A stretch of 17,898 nucleotides of DNA from Pseudomonadota bacterium (GCA_021778935.1 JAJYBQ010000021.1:1-17898), one strand, 5' to 3'; counted from the stretch's first letter, positions 6,867-15,382 are shown. Numbers and translations: made by a program. The notes: a model not told the origin generated them from the letters alone.

Positions 6867-8216
6867 CTAGAGCGGTTTGACCAGGATCTGTGAGCGTCGC
6901 TGCCAGTTGTAGAGCCCCTGGCGCTCGGCAGGCAGGGAGTCGACCGTCGCAACGGTGAAGCCGCGCCGCAGGAACCAGTGGGCGGTGCGCGTGGTGAGCA
7001 CGAAGAGCTTCTTGATTCCGGCCGCGCGTGCGCGTGTCTCGATCCGCCGCAGCAGCCGCTCGCCGTCGCCGAGTTCGCGGTAGTCCGGATGCACCGTGAG
7101 GCAGGCCATTTCGGCGATGCCGTCCTTGGGGAATGGCAGCATCGCGGCGCAGCCGAAGATGAACCCGTCGTGCTCCAGCACCGAAAACTGCGCGATGTCG
7201 CGCTCGATCACCTCGCGCGGACGCTTCACCAGCGTGCCGTCCTCCTCCAGCGGTTCGATCAGCTGCAGGATGCCGCCGACGTCGTCGGGCGTGGCCTCGC
7301 GCAGCGACTCCAGGTCGCTCGGCGTGATCATCGTGCCCACGCCCTCGTGGGTGAACAGGTCGATCAGGATGGCGCCGTCGAGCCGCGATGGAACCAGGTG
7401 CGCGCGCGCGACGCCGCCGCGGCTCGCCTTGAGCAGGTAGCCGAGTTCGACCGAGCACCCGTCCTCGATTTCGCGCGCCACCATCATGCGTTCGGCATCG
7501 GCGACCGACAGATCGGAGAACAGTTCGCCGTCGCGGCTGCGCACGCCGTCGGCCTCGCTGATCAGGATCAGCTTGTCGGCCTTCAGGGCGATCGCAGCGC
7601 TGGCGGCGACGTCCTGCATCATCAGGTTGAACGCTTCGCCGGTCGGCGAAAAGCCCAGCGGCGGCAGCAGCACCAGCGAGCCGTTGTCGAGGCTGGCACG
7701 GATCGCATCGACGTCGATCTTGCGCACGAGACCGGTGTGCTGCAGATCGGTTCCATCGACGATGCCCATCGGCCGCGCAACCACGAAATTGCCGCTCACC
7801 ACGCGGATGCGGCTGTTGGCCATCGGGGTGTTGGGCAGGCCTTGCGAGAACGCGGCCTCGATGCTGAGGCGGATCGCGCCGGTGGCTTCCTTGACGCACT
7901 CCAGCGAATTCTTGTCGGTCACCCGCAGGTCGCCGACGAAGCGCGGCTCGACGAGCTTCAACGCGAGCAGGCGCTCCACCTGGGGGCGCGCGCCGTGGAC
8001 CAGCACGAGGCGGATTCCCATCGCCTGCAGCAGGGAAAGGTCGTAGACCAGGGCGTCGAGCTTCCCGGCATCGATCAACTCCCCACTGAACCCGACCACG
8101 AAGGTGCGGCCGCGATGGGCATGCACATAGGGCGCGACGTCGCGCAGCCACGTGACGAATTGGTCGTGTTCGGTGGAAGCGGGGCTGTCGACGGGCGGGG
8201 GCGCGGGTTCGTTCAT
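6867..8216 (-). CDS. argA: N-acetylglutamate synthase
   Basis: First enzyme of arginine biosynthesis; it acetylates glutamate with acetyl-CoA. At 449 residues it has the classical ArgA layout. The N-terminal amino-acid-kinase-like domain (about 15-285; VVGFSGELID, VLVHGARPQVE) binds arginine in this family and mediates feedback inhibition. The C-terminal GNAT domain (about 300-449) carries VHPDYRELGDGERLLRR and KLFVLTTRTAHWFLRRGF, ending LYNWQRRSQILVKPL as in E. coli. The ATG at 8216 has no recognisable Shine-Dalgarno sequence. An in-frame TTG 8 codons upstream is possible but not better. The gene is divergent from hrpA across 165 nt and upstream of yggX. Confidence 0.95.
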   Translation of the reverse strand: MNEPAPPPVDSPASTEHDQFVTWLRDVAPYVHAHRGRTFVVGFSGELIDAGKLDALVYDLSLLQAMGIRLVLVHGARPQVERLLALKLVEPRFVGDLRVTDKNSLECVKEATGAIRLSIEAAFSQGLPNTPMANSRIRVVSGNFVVARPMGIVDGTDLQHTGLVRKIDVDAIRASLDNGSLVLLPPLGFSPTGEAFNLMMQDVAASAAIALKADKLILISEADGVRSRDGELFSDLSVADAERMMVAREIEDGCSVELGYLLKASRGGVARAHLVPSRLDGAILIDLFTHEGVGTMITPSDLESLREATPDDVGGILQLIEPLEEDGTLVKRPREVIERDIAQFSVLEHDGFIFGCAAMLPFPKDGIAEMACLTVHPDYRELGDGERLLRRIETRARAAGIKKLFVLTTRTAHWFLRRGFTVATVDSLPAERQGLYNWQRRSQILVKPL

Positions 8217-8238
8217 GGGCGGAAGCGGCGAATGCAAA

Positions 8239-8248
8239 AAGTATACTT
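8239..8248. promoter_or_regulatory. Symmetric -10-like palindrome between argA and hrpA
   Basis: AAGTATACTT is a perfect 10-bp palindrome, so TATACT, a good sigma70 -10 hexamer, reads on both strands. On the minus strand it would start argA RNA about 17 nt before the start codon. On the plus strand it would give hrpA a leader of roughly 130 nt. No good -35 box is seen on either side at 16-18 nt, so the promoter call is tentative. Confidence 0.3.
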
Positions 8249-8262
8249 CGCGTTTGGTTCTT

Positions 8263-8291
8263 TCCTTCGTCTGGCTCGCTCCTTCGTTTGG
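8263..8291. repeat. 12-bp direct repeat in the argA-hrpA intergenic region
   Basis: TCCTTCGTCTGG (8263-8274) and TCCTTCGTTTGG (8280-8291) match at 11 of 12 positions, with 17 nt from start to start. They lie upstream of the -10-like palindrome relative to argA and could bind a regulator there. No known operator was recognised. Confidence 0.6.
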
Positions 8292-8299
8292 CGGCGCCC

Positions 8300-8378
8300 G
8301 GTGGGCGGACATCCGGACCGCGCGCTTCTCCGCGCCCGATATCGCTCCGATCGTGCGCGGTCCGGATATCCGCCCACC
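8300..8378. repeat. 24-bp near-perfect inverted repeat abutting the hrpA start
   Basis: Arms 8300-8323 and 8355-8378 are reverse complements at 23 of 24 positions, with a 31-nt loop. The right arm ends 3 nt before the hrpA ATG, so in the hrpA transcript it would form a very stable leader hairpin. Continuation beyond the arms fails on both sides. It could be a translational control structure, a protein-binding site or a dispersed palindromic repeat. Confidence 0.85.
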
Positions 8379-8381
8379 CGC

Positions 8382-11300
8382 ATGCCCACGGATCCCATCT
8401 CCTTCGACGAAAATTTGCCGATCAGCGCCCGCCGCGAGGAGGTGGCCGCCGCCGTCGCCGCGCATCAGGTCGTGATCGTCTGTGGCGAAACCGGGTCGGG
8501 GAAGACGACGCAGCTGCCGAAGATCTGCCTTGCGCTGGGGCGCGGCCGCGGCGCGCTGATCGGCCACACCCAGCCGCGCCGGATCGCGGCCTCGAGCGTC
8601 GCCAAGCGCATCGCGCAGGAGCTGAACAGCCCCCTCGGCGACATCGTCGGCTACAAGGTGCGGTTCTCCGACCACACCCGTCCCGGCGCCCGCATCAAGC
8701 TGATGACCGACGGCATCCTGCTGGCCGAAACCCATTCGGACCCCCAGCTGCGCGCCTACGACACCCTGATCATCGACGAGGCCCATGAGCGCAGCCTCAA
8801 CATCGACTTCCTGCTCGGCTACCTGCGGCAGCTGCTGCCGCGGCGGCCGGACCTCAAGCTCATCATCACGTCGGCGACGATCGATGCGGAGCGCTTCGCC
8901 CGCCATTTTGCGGGCGCGCAGGGGCCGGCGCCGGTGATCCAGGTGTCCGGACGGCTCTATCCGGTCGAAATCCGCTACCGCCCCTACGAGGAGGATGCCG
9001 AAGCCGAGGCCGCGTCCGACGGTGCCGCACGCCGGGCGGGGGCGCCGGAGCGCGCGGCGGCAAAGGAACGCAAGTCCCAGACGCAGGCGGTGCTCGACGC
9101 GGTCGACGAACTGGCCGGCTGCGGGCGCGGCGACGTGCTGGTGTTCCTCCCCGGCGAGCGCGAGATCCGCGACACCGCGGAAGCGCTGCGCAAGCATCAC
9201 CCGCCCGGCACCGAGATCCTGCCGCTCTTCGCCCGGCTTTCGGCGCAGGAGCAGGAGCGGGTGTTCCGCTCGGGCGGCGGGCGGCGCATCGTGCTGGCGA
9301 CCAACATCGCGGAGACCTCGCTCACCGTGCCCGGCATTCGCTACGTGGTCGATGCCGGGCTGGCGCGCGTCAAGCGCTACAGCTATCGCAACAAGGTGGA
9401 GCAGTTGCGCATCGAGCCGGTCGCCCGCGCCGCGGCCGATCAGCGGGCAGGGCGCTGCGGGCGGGTGGCCGCAGGCATCTGCATCCGTCTGTATGCCGAG
9501 GAGGACTATCGCGAGCGGCCGGCGTTCGCCGATCCCGAGGTGCTGCGCTCCTCGCTGGCCTCGGTGATCCTGCGCATGGCCGCCCACGGGCTGGGCGACC
9601 CCGAACAGTTCCCCTTCGTCGATCCGCCGCCGGCGCGGGCGATCGTCGACGGCTATCAACTGCTGGCCGAACTCGGCGCGGTCGATGATCGCCGCAATCT
9701 CACCGCCGTGGGCGCCGAACTGGCACGGCTGCCGCTCGATCCGCGCATCGGCCGCATCCTGCTCGCCGCACGCGAACAGCACTGCCTGCACGAGGCGCTG
9801 ATCATCGCGGCGGCGCTGTCCGTGCAGGATCCGCGCGAGCGCCCGGCCGAGCAGGCGCAGGCCGCCGACACCGCGCACCAGCGCTACGCCGACGAACGCT
9901 CCGACTTCCTCTCCTTCGTCAAGCTCTGGGACGCGATGCAGGAGCGGGTCGAACACAAGAAGTCCAACCGGCGCTTCGCCGACGACCTGCGCGCGGAGTT
10001 CCTGAATGCACGCCGGGTGCGCGAATGGTTCGACGTGCACGCCCAGTTGCATCCGATCGTTGCCGAGCTGGGCTGGCGCGTCAACGCGAGCCCGGCAACG
10101 TACGAACAGGTGCACCGGGCGCTGCTGGCGGGTCTGCTCGGCAACATCGGCATGAAGAGCCTGGACGCCGATCCGGGAGCGCGGGATGCGCCGTTCCTGG
10201 GTGCGCGCGGGATCAAGTTCCACCTGTGGCCGGGCGCCTCGCGCGCGCGGCGCAACGCGCGCTGGCTGGTGTGCGCGGAACTCGTCGAAACCTCGCGCCT
10301 GTTCGCGCGCACGGCGGCGGAGGTCGATCCGCGCTGGATCGAACAGGCGGGGGCGCACCTGCTCAAGAAGAGTCACGGCGACCCGCATTGGGAAAAGCGC
10401 GCCGCCCAGGTCACGGTGCTGGAGCGCGGCACCGTCTATGGCCTGCCGGTGTACGTGCAGCGGCGCGTGTCGTACGGACCGATCGATCCCGCGCACGCCC
10501 GCGAAATCTTCCTCCGCGAGGCGCTGGTCGCCGGCGAATTCGACACGCGGGCGCCGTTCTTTGCGCACAATCGGCGCCTGGTCGACGAGATCCGCGAACT
10601 CGAGCACCGCACCCGCCGACCCGACGTGCTGGTCGACGAGGACCTGATCTTCGCCTTCTACGACCAGCGCGTTCCCGCCGACGTATGCAGCGGAGCCGGC
10701 TTCGAGCGCTGGCGCGCCCAGACCGAGCGCGAGAATCCGCGGCTCCTCTTCCTGTCGCGCGACGAGCTGATGCGCCACGAGGCGGCCGGCGCGACCACGG
10801 AACTGTTCCCGAAACAGTGGGCCGTCCGCGGGTTGCGGATGGACCTCGCATATCACTTCGAGCCGGGAAGCCCGCGCGACGGCGTGACCCTGCGTGTCCC
10901 CCTCTATGCGCTCAACCAGATCGAAGCCGAATCGTTCGAGTGGCTGGTGCCGGGCATGCGCAAGGAGAAGGTGCAGCTGTTGTGCAAGTCGCTGCCGCAG
11001 AAGCTGCGTCGCGCCTGCGTGCCCCTGCCCGAATATGCGTCCGGGTTCGTAGCGCGCCACCCGTTCGATCCCTCGGCGGAATCCGCTCCCGAGGCGGCGC
11101 CGCCGCCCCCGCTGCGGGGCCTGGTCGACGCGCTGATCGCCGACATCCGCGCGCAGACCGGGACCGTCTGCGCGCCGGGCGACTTCAAACTCGAGACCCT
11201 GCCCGCGCACCTGACGATGAATTTCAAGATCGTCGAGGAATCCGGTCGGCAGCTGGCGATGGGGCGCAATCTCGCCGCCCTGCGGGCGGAGTTGGGCGCG

Positions 11301-12260
11301 CAGGCGCAGGCGAGCTTCCGCAAGCTGGCGGCGGGTGCGACGACCGGTGCGGGGGCTGCGGCGGCCGCCGCAGCGGCAGACCGGCCGGCGGCCGCCGATG
11401 CGGGACGGGAGATCACCGATTGGGACTTCGGCGTCCTGCCGGAAATCATGGAGATCGCGCGCGGCGGGCAGACGCTGGTCGGCTATCCGGCGCTCGTCGA
11501 TCGGCAGACGCATTGCGTGCTCGATGTCTTCGACGATCCGACCGCGGCCCAGGCGGCGCACCGGGAAGGGCTGCGGCGCCTGTTCCGTCTGCAACTGCGT
11601 GAACCGTTGCGCGGGCTGGAAAAAGGGCTCGGCGCGCTGGCGACGGTGCAGATGCGCGCCACCACCGTGCCGCCGATGAAGCACCTCGACCCCCTCGCGG
11701 AACAACTGGTCACGGCGGCGCTGGACCGACTGGCCTGCGCCGATCCCTTGCCCCAGGACCGCGCGCAGTTCGTCGCGCGCCGCGACGAGGTGCGGGGGCG
11801 CCTGGGACTCGTGGTGCAGGAGATCGCGCGGCTGGCCGCGCAGATCGTCGACGAGGCGGTGGCGGTGGCGAAAAAGCTGAACGGCCTGCGCACGCATGCC
11901 GCCGCCTGCGCCGACATCGAGCAGCAGATGGCGCGCCTGCTCGGCCGCCGATTTGTGGCAGAGACCCCGGCCGCCCAGTTGGCGCACCTGCCGCGCTATC
12001 TGAAGGCGATTGCGATGCGGCTCGACAAGCTGCGCGCCGACCCGGCCCGGGACGCCGCGCGGCTGGCCGAGATCCAGCCCCTGCAGGCGAAGTGGCTGCG
12101 CGAAGTCGCCGCCCGCAAGGGGGTTGCCGACCCCGGGCTGGACGAATTCCGGTGGCTGCTCGAGGAATTGCGGGTTTCGCTCTTCGCACAGGAACTGCGC
12201 ACCCCGGTGCCGGTGAGCGTCAAGCGGCTGGAAAAGGTGTGGACGGCGATGGAGAGCTAG
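8382..12260 (+). CDS. hrpA: DEAH-box RNA helicase HrpA
   Basis: An ATP-dependent RNA helicase of 1292 residues, close to E. coli HrpA (1300). Motif I, GETGSGKTT, is at residues 35-43, DEAH at 132-135, SAT at 164-166 and the motif VI QRAGRCGR at 354-361. The helicase-associated and OB-like regions follow. The long C-terminal domain typical of HrpA contains VPGMRKEKVQLLCKSLPQKL and the closing segment up to VPVSVKRLEKVW. E. coli HrpA acts on mRNA processing and stalled ribosomes. The N-terminus lacks about 75 residues present in E. coli. Low-complexity insertions occur near 205-227 (Glu/Ala-rich) and near 985-1005 (Ala-rich). The ATG has no clear Shine-Dalgarno and sits against a large inverted repeat; a GTG at 8301 is in frame. 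Confidence 0.95.
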   Translation: MPTDPISFDENLPISARREEVAAAVAAHQVVIVCGETGSGKTTQLPKICLALGRGRGALIGHTQPRRIAASSVAKRIAQELNSPLGDIVGYKVRFSDHTRPGARIKLMTDGILLAETHSDPQLRAYDTLIIDEAHERSLNIDFLLGYLRQLLPRRPDLKLIITSATIDAERFARHFAGAQGPAPVIQVSGRLYPVEIRYRPYEEDAEAEAASDGAARRAGAPERAAAKERKSQTQAVLDAVDELAGCGRGDVLVFLPGEREIRDTAEALRKHHPPGTEILPLFARLSAQEQERVFRSGGGRRIVLATNIAETSLTVPGIRYVVDAGLARVKRYSYRNKVEQLRIEPVARAAADQRAGRCGRVAAGICIRLYAEEDYRERPAFADPEVLRSSLASVILRMAAHGLGDPEQFPFVDPPPARAIVDGYQLLAELGAVDDRRNLTAVGAELARLPLDPRIGRILLAAREQHCLHEALIIAAALSVQDPRERPAEQAQAADTAHQRYADERSDFLSFVKLWDAMQERVEHKKSNRRFADDLRAEFLNARRVREWFDVHAQLHPIVAELGWRVNASPATYEQVHRALLAGLLGNIGMKSLDADPGARDAPFLGARGIKFHLWPGASRARRNARWLVCAELVETSRLFARTAAEVDPRWIEQAGAHLLKKSHGDPHWEKRAAQVTVLERGTVYGLPVYVQRRVSYGPIDPAHAREIFLREALVAGEFDTRAPFFAHNRRLVDEIRELEHRTRRPDVLVDEDLIFAFYDQRVPADVCSGAGFERWRAQTERENPRLLFLSRDELMRHEAAGATTELFPKQWAVRGLRMDLAYHFEPGSPRDGVTLRVPLYALNQIEAESFEWLVPGMRKEKVQLLCKSLPQKLRRACVPLPEYASGFVARHPFDPSAESAPEAAPPPPLRGLVDALIADIRAQTGTVCAPGDFKLETLPAHLTMNFKIVEESGRQLAMGRNLAALRAELGAQAQASFRKLAAGATTGAGAAAAAAAADRPAAADAGREITDWDFGVLPEIMEIARGGQTLVGYPALVDRQTHCVLDVFDDPTAAQAAHREGLRRLFRLQLREPLRGLEKGLGALATVQMRATTVPPMKHLDPLAEQLVTAALDRLACADPLPQDRAQFVARRDEVRGRLGLVVQEIARLAAQIVDEAVAVAKKLNGLRTHAAACADIEQQMARLLGRRFVAETPAAQLAHLPRYLKAIAMRLDKLRADPARDAARLAEIQPLQAKWLREVAARKGVADPGLDEFRWLLEELRVSLFAQELRTPVPVSVKRLEKVWTAMES

Positions 12261-12392
12261 GTATGATCCGGTTCGGCCGGGCGGTGCATACGTCGGGTCG
12301 TCTGGCAATGGGGGATACCCCATCGTTTCCGTATCCATGCAGGAGCTTGCAGCAGATCGATGGGCGGGTAGCTCGAGGGGGCGGGGAGCATC

Positions 12393-14090
12393 ATGGATGA
12401 TGGTGTCCGGAATCCGATGGGAAGCGTTGCCGCCGCGGTCGCGGTGCTTGCGGGCGTCGCATTGCTTGCGGCCTGTGGCGGGGGCGGAGGCGGTGGCAGC
12501 AGCAGCTTGAGCTTCCCGGTCAGTGTCAAGGTCACCGGGTTGAGCTCGGGGACGCTGACCCTGCACGACAATGGCAGCGATTCCGTGACCGTCTACGGCA
12601 GCACCACCAGCAGTTTCGGGGCCCAGATCGCCGCCGGATCGTTGTACGACGTGACGGTGGCCCAACAGCCTGCGGGCCAGAATTGCGTGGTGCTGGGCGG
12701 GGCGGGTGCGGCCAACGGCAATGTCACCGTCAATGTCGTGTGCTCGCCTTCGGGAGTATCGCCGGCGCCGGCGTCGACCCAATGGACCTGGATGGCGGGA
12801 TCCCAGACGCAGGATCTGATCGGTTCCTACGGAACCGTCGGTGTGCCGGGCGGTTTCCCCGGAGCGCGCTATGGCGCCGCATCCTGGGCGGACGGGGCCG
12901 GGAATCTGTGGTTGTTCGGCGGGGACGCCGTGGTCTCCAGCAGCGCGGTCGGGTTTTTCAACGACCTGTGGAAATACGATACGGCGTCGGGAACGTGGAC
13001 CTGGTGGGGGCCGGCGGCGTCTGCCAACAAGCCCTACCAGCCCGGCGTGAGTGCGGGCTCCTCGTCGTATCCCGGCGCGCGGATTTTTCCGGGCACCTGG
13101 TACAACAAGGCGACCGGGCAAGCGTGGCTGTTCGGCGGCTTCGGCTGCGGTAATTCCAGCACGTGCAGCGCCTCCAGCGTCACCGTGCAGAACGATCTGT
13201 GGACGTTCACGCCGAATGGCGGATGGACCCTGGTCAGGGGATCAACCGCTCCCTCCTCTTCCTATCCCGGCGCGCGGTTCGGCGCGGCCACCTGGATCGA
13301 TTCGGCAGGAAACCTGTGGCTCTTTGGGGGGAGCGGCGTCGCGGTGGTGAATGGATCCAGCGGTGATCTGGACGATCTGTGGGAGTACGTCCCGAGCCCC
13401 GGGACCGGGACCGGGACCTGGACGGAGAAGACACCCACAGGCGTGACCACCGCCTGTTCATCGTCGACGACTCCTCCGGCTCGGCAGAATGCCGCCTCCT
13501 GGATCGATGCGCAGGGCAAGTTCTGGCTGTTCGGCGGCGAGATCGGGTCGGGTACCACGGAAACCTATTACGCGGACCTCTGGAAATACACCCCCGGGTC
13601 CAATCAGTGGGCATGCTGGCCCGGGAACCCTCCGGTCGGGGGAGGAAGTACGCCATATACCCCTGCGGCGCGGTATGAGGCGGTGTCCTGGGTGGATCCG
13701 AATACCGGAAATCTCTGGCTGTATGGCGGCGAGGGCTACACCGGACCCGGCGCCGGCAGTGGGACGCCCGGGTACCTCAATGATCTTTGGTATTTGGATC
13801 CGCAAACGCAGCCTTCCCCGGGGACCGTGCAGCAGTGGACGCAGGTGAGTGCGCTGGACACTCAAGGTGGTTGCACGACGACGCCGGGCAGCAACACGGC
13901 GTCACCCTGGTGCCCCGGCGTCTACGGGTCACAGGGCGCGTCGGGCACTTCGAATCTTCCCGGCGCCCGCTATGGCGCTGCCGGCTGGGTCGATGCGAAT
14001 GGCGACTTCTGGCTCTTCGGCGGCGACGGCTACGGCTCGCCCACCAATACCGTCGGCGATCTGAACGACCTCTGGCGCTACGCGCCGTAG
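12393..14090 (+). CDS. Kelch-repeat beta-propeller lipoprotein
   Basis: A 565-residue predicted lipoprotein. A hydrophobic signal ends in the lipobox LLAAC with Cys28, followed by a Gly/Ser linker. Residues about 40-118 form a small beta domain of a type common in bacterial surface lipoproteins (VKVTGLSSGTLTLHDNGSD ... VTVAQQPAGQNC). Six kelch blades follow, starting at about residue 156. Each has a P-(G/A)-A-R or P-A-R start, an aromatic (L/F)W-L-(F/Y)-G-G core and a DLW end. A WTW strand at 131-133 precedes blade one and the last blade ends at DLWRYAP, so the ring is probably closed by N- and C-terminal strands. The start at 12393 has a GGGGAG site; Met9 is an alternative. Ligand and function are unknown. 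It faces the peroxidase gene. Confidence 0.82.
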   Translation: MDDGVRNPMGSVAAAVAVLAGVALLAACGGGGGGGSSSLSFPVSVKVTGLSSGTLTLHDNGSDSVTVYGSTTSSFGAQIAAGSLYDVTVAQQPAGQNCVVLGGAGAANGNVTVNVVCSPSGVSPAPASTQWTWMAGSQTQDLIGSYGTVGVPGGFPGARYGAASWADGAGNLWLFGGDAVVSSSAVGFFNDLWKYDTASGTWTWWGPAASANKPYQPGVSAGSSSYPGARIFPGTWYNKATGQAWLFGGFGCGNSSTCSASSVTVQNDLWTFTPNGGWTLVRGSTAPSSSYPGARFGAATWIDSAGNLWLFGGSGVAVVNGSSGDLDDLWEYVPSPGTGTGTWTEKTPTGVTTACSSSTTPPARQNAASWIDAQGKFWLFGGEIGSGTTETYYADLWKYTPGSNQWACWPGNPPVGGGSTPYTPAARYEAVSWVDPNTGNLWLYGGEGYTGPGAGSGTPGYLNDLWYLDPQTQPSPGTVQQWTQVSALDTQGGCTTTPGSNTASPWCPGVYGSQGASGTSNLPGARYGAAGWVDANGDFWLFGGDGYGSPTNTVGDLNDLWRYAP

Positions 14091-14110
14091 CGGTTGCGAG
14101 CTTGCCGGTC

Positions 14111-14151
14111 GAGCCGGTCCGCCTTCCCGGGGGCGAGAGGCGAACCGGCTC
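14111..14151. terminator. Bidirectional hairpin between convergent genes
   Basis: Stem GAGCCGGT/ACCGGCTC (14111-14118 with 14144-14151) continues after one mismatch into CGCCT/AGGCG (14120-14124 with 14138-14142), with a 13-nt loop. It lies between the kelch gene stop and the peroxidase stop. There is no T-run on either side, so termination efficiency is uncertain. Confidence 0.5.
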
Positions 14152-14158
14152 GGTTCGG

Positions 14159-15193
14159 CTACGGCAGTTGCGGCCGCGTCACCTGATCGAGCCGCTTGTC
14201 GGTCAGGGTTTCCAGGAAGGCGACCAGATCGCGTTGCTCCTGCGCCGTGAGGTGCAGGGGCTGGATCAGCGGGTCCTGGTTTTTGTCCGCGCGATCCCCG
14301 CCGCGGTTGTAGTGCGCCACCACCTCGGGCAAGGTGGCGTAGGCGCCGTCGTGCATATAGAAGGCGAAGGAGCCGGCGTTGTAGAGCGACGGCGTCTTGA
14401 AGCGCTTCGCGTCCGACGGATCCTTGGTCACCGCGCCCCGCCCCTCGTCCTCCTTCAGAGGGCCGACCTGGGGCACGCCGATGTCGTGGTAGTTGTTGTC
14501 GGTGAGGGCGGGCGGCACATGGCAGGCCGTGCACAGCGCCTTGCCCTGGAACAGCGCAAAGCCGCGTTTGGCGGCCGGGCTGATGGCATGGGCGTTGCCG
14601 GCGACGTAGCGCTGGAACGGTGCCTGGGTGGCGATCAGCGTGCGCTCGAACGAGGCGATCGCCTTGGCGATGTTCTCCGGGGTGGCATCGCTGTGAAAGA
14701 CCGCGTGGAACTGCTTGCGGTAGCCGGGAATCGCGTTGACCGTGGCGACGTTCTCCTTCATGGTCCCACCCATTTCGCCGGGGGCGGTGAGCGGACCCAT
14801 GTGGCCGGGCAGCGCGCCGGTCTGCTGCTCGAGCGACGACGCCCGGCCATCCCAGAAGAGCGAGGTGTAGTACGCCGAATTGTCCCAGGACGGCGCCCAG
14901 CGGCCCAGTTCGCCGCCCTGCCCGAAGGCGCGCGGCGTGATGCCGGCGCCGCCGGCGAACGGCACGTGGCAGCTCGCGCAGGAGAGCGCGTGGTTCTTCG
15001 ACAGGCGCGTGTCGAATGCGAGCTGGTGCCCCAGCGCGATCTTTGCGGCCGACTGGGGGTTGTCTGCGGGAATCGGCGCCGGCGGCAGTTTCCACCGGGA
15101 CAGATCGTCTTGCGCGTGGGCTGCGCCGAGCGCGCCCAGCAGGGCGATGGCGACGGCATGTCGTGCCGGCATTGCGGATCGGGTTCGGCTCAT
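14159..15193 (-). CDS. Di-heme cytochrome c peroxidase (CcpA/MauG family)
   Basis: A 344-residue periplasmic c-type cytochrome. A signal peptide ends near AHA (residues 25-27). Two heme-attachment motifs are visible: CASCH at 72-76 and CTACH at 221-225. Family marks are LGHQLAFDTRLSKN, FWDGRASSLEQQ, AIPGYRKQF, KTPSLYNAG and FYMHDGAYATLPEVV (278-292). Members reduce hydrogen peroxide with electrons from small cytochromes, while MauG relatives oxidise protein residues; the sequence here does not separate the two firmly. The ATG at 15193 has an AAGGAG ribosome-binding site 7 nt upstream, which lies inside a 14-bp palindrome. It stands alone on the minus strand, with the AT-richer control region upstream. 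Confidence 0.9.
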   Translation of the reverse strand: MSRTRSAMPARHAVAIALLGALGAAHAQDDLSRWKLPPAPIPADNPQSAAKIALGHQLAFDTRLSKNHALSCASCHVPFAGGAGITPRAFGQGGELGRWAPSWDNSAYYTSLFWDGRASSLEQQTGALPGHMGPLTAPGEMGGTMKENVATVNAIPGYRKQFHAVFHSDATPENIAKAIASFERTLIATQAPFQRYVAGNAHAISPAAKRGFALFQGKALCTACHVPPALTDNNYHDIGVPQVGPLKEDEGRGAVTKDPSDAKRFKTPSLYNAGSFAFYMHDGAYATLPEVVAHYNRGGDRADKNQDPLIQPLHLTAQEQRDLVAFLETLTDKRLDQVTRPQLP

Positions 15194-15202
15194 CGAGGTG
15201 CT

Positions 15203-15216
15203 CCTTTCCGGAAAGG
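15203..15216. promoter_or_regulatory. 14-bp palindrome overlapping the peroxidase ribosome-binding site
   Basis: CCTTTCCGGAAAGG is a perfect palindrome. On the minus strand its end forms the AAGGAG Shine-Dalgarno of the peroxidase gene. It overlaps a second palindrome, GGGATCCC (15215-15222). It could be an operator, or a hairpin masking the ribosome-binding site, or chance. Confidence 0.4.
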
Positions 15217-15273
15217 GATCCCGGTCCGTTCGGGCCGGAGGGGAATGAAATATTGCAGGGACATCACCGGCGA

Positions 15274-15322
15274 AACGATATTTCTATCGAGTGATTATTT
15301 CAAATTGATTTTTCATATCGTT
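15274..15322. repeat. 8-bp inverted repeat AACGATAT / ATATCGTT
   Basis: Arms 15274-15281 and 15315-15322 are perfect reverse complements around a 33-nt AT-rich centre, upstream of the peroxidase gene. Spacing is long for a single dimer site; two half-sites or DNA looping are possible. Confidence 0.45.
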
Positions 15323-15382
15323 GGAATGCGATCTCCCTATCCCGGTGTCGGATTCGGTCTTGGCGGGGCGGATACAAGTGAT

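Noticed and set aside
6978..8381. In-frame extension of hrpA back across argA
   Set aside because: It is antisense to the well-supported argA gene and carries no helicase sequence; recognisable HrpA sequence begins just after ATG 8382.
12308..12323. ATGGGG/CCCCAT hairpin between hrpA and the kelch gene
   Set aside because: It has a short 6-bp stem followed by only three T; too weak to call a terminator.
6867..13121. A 2084-codon open frame on the minus strand across hrpA and part of the kelch gene
   Set aside because: Only its last 450 codons encode ArgA. The rest is antisense to HrpA, with no family motifs and Arg/Gly/Ala/His-rich composition typical of GC-rich shadow frames.
15291..15303. 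FNR/ANR-like half-sites (GTGAT and TTCAA) upstream of the peroxidase
   Set aside because: The gap is 3 nt instead of 4 and both halves deviate from TTGAT-N4-ATCAA, so the match is no better than expected in AT-rich DNA.
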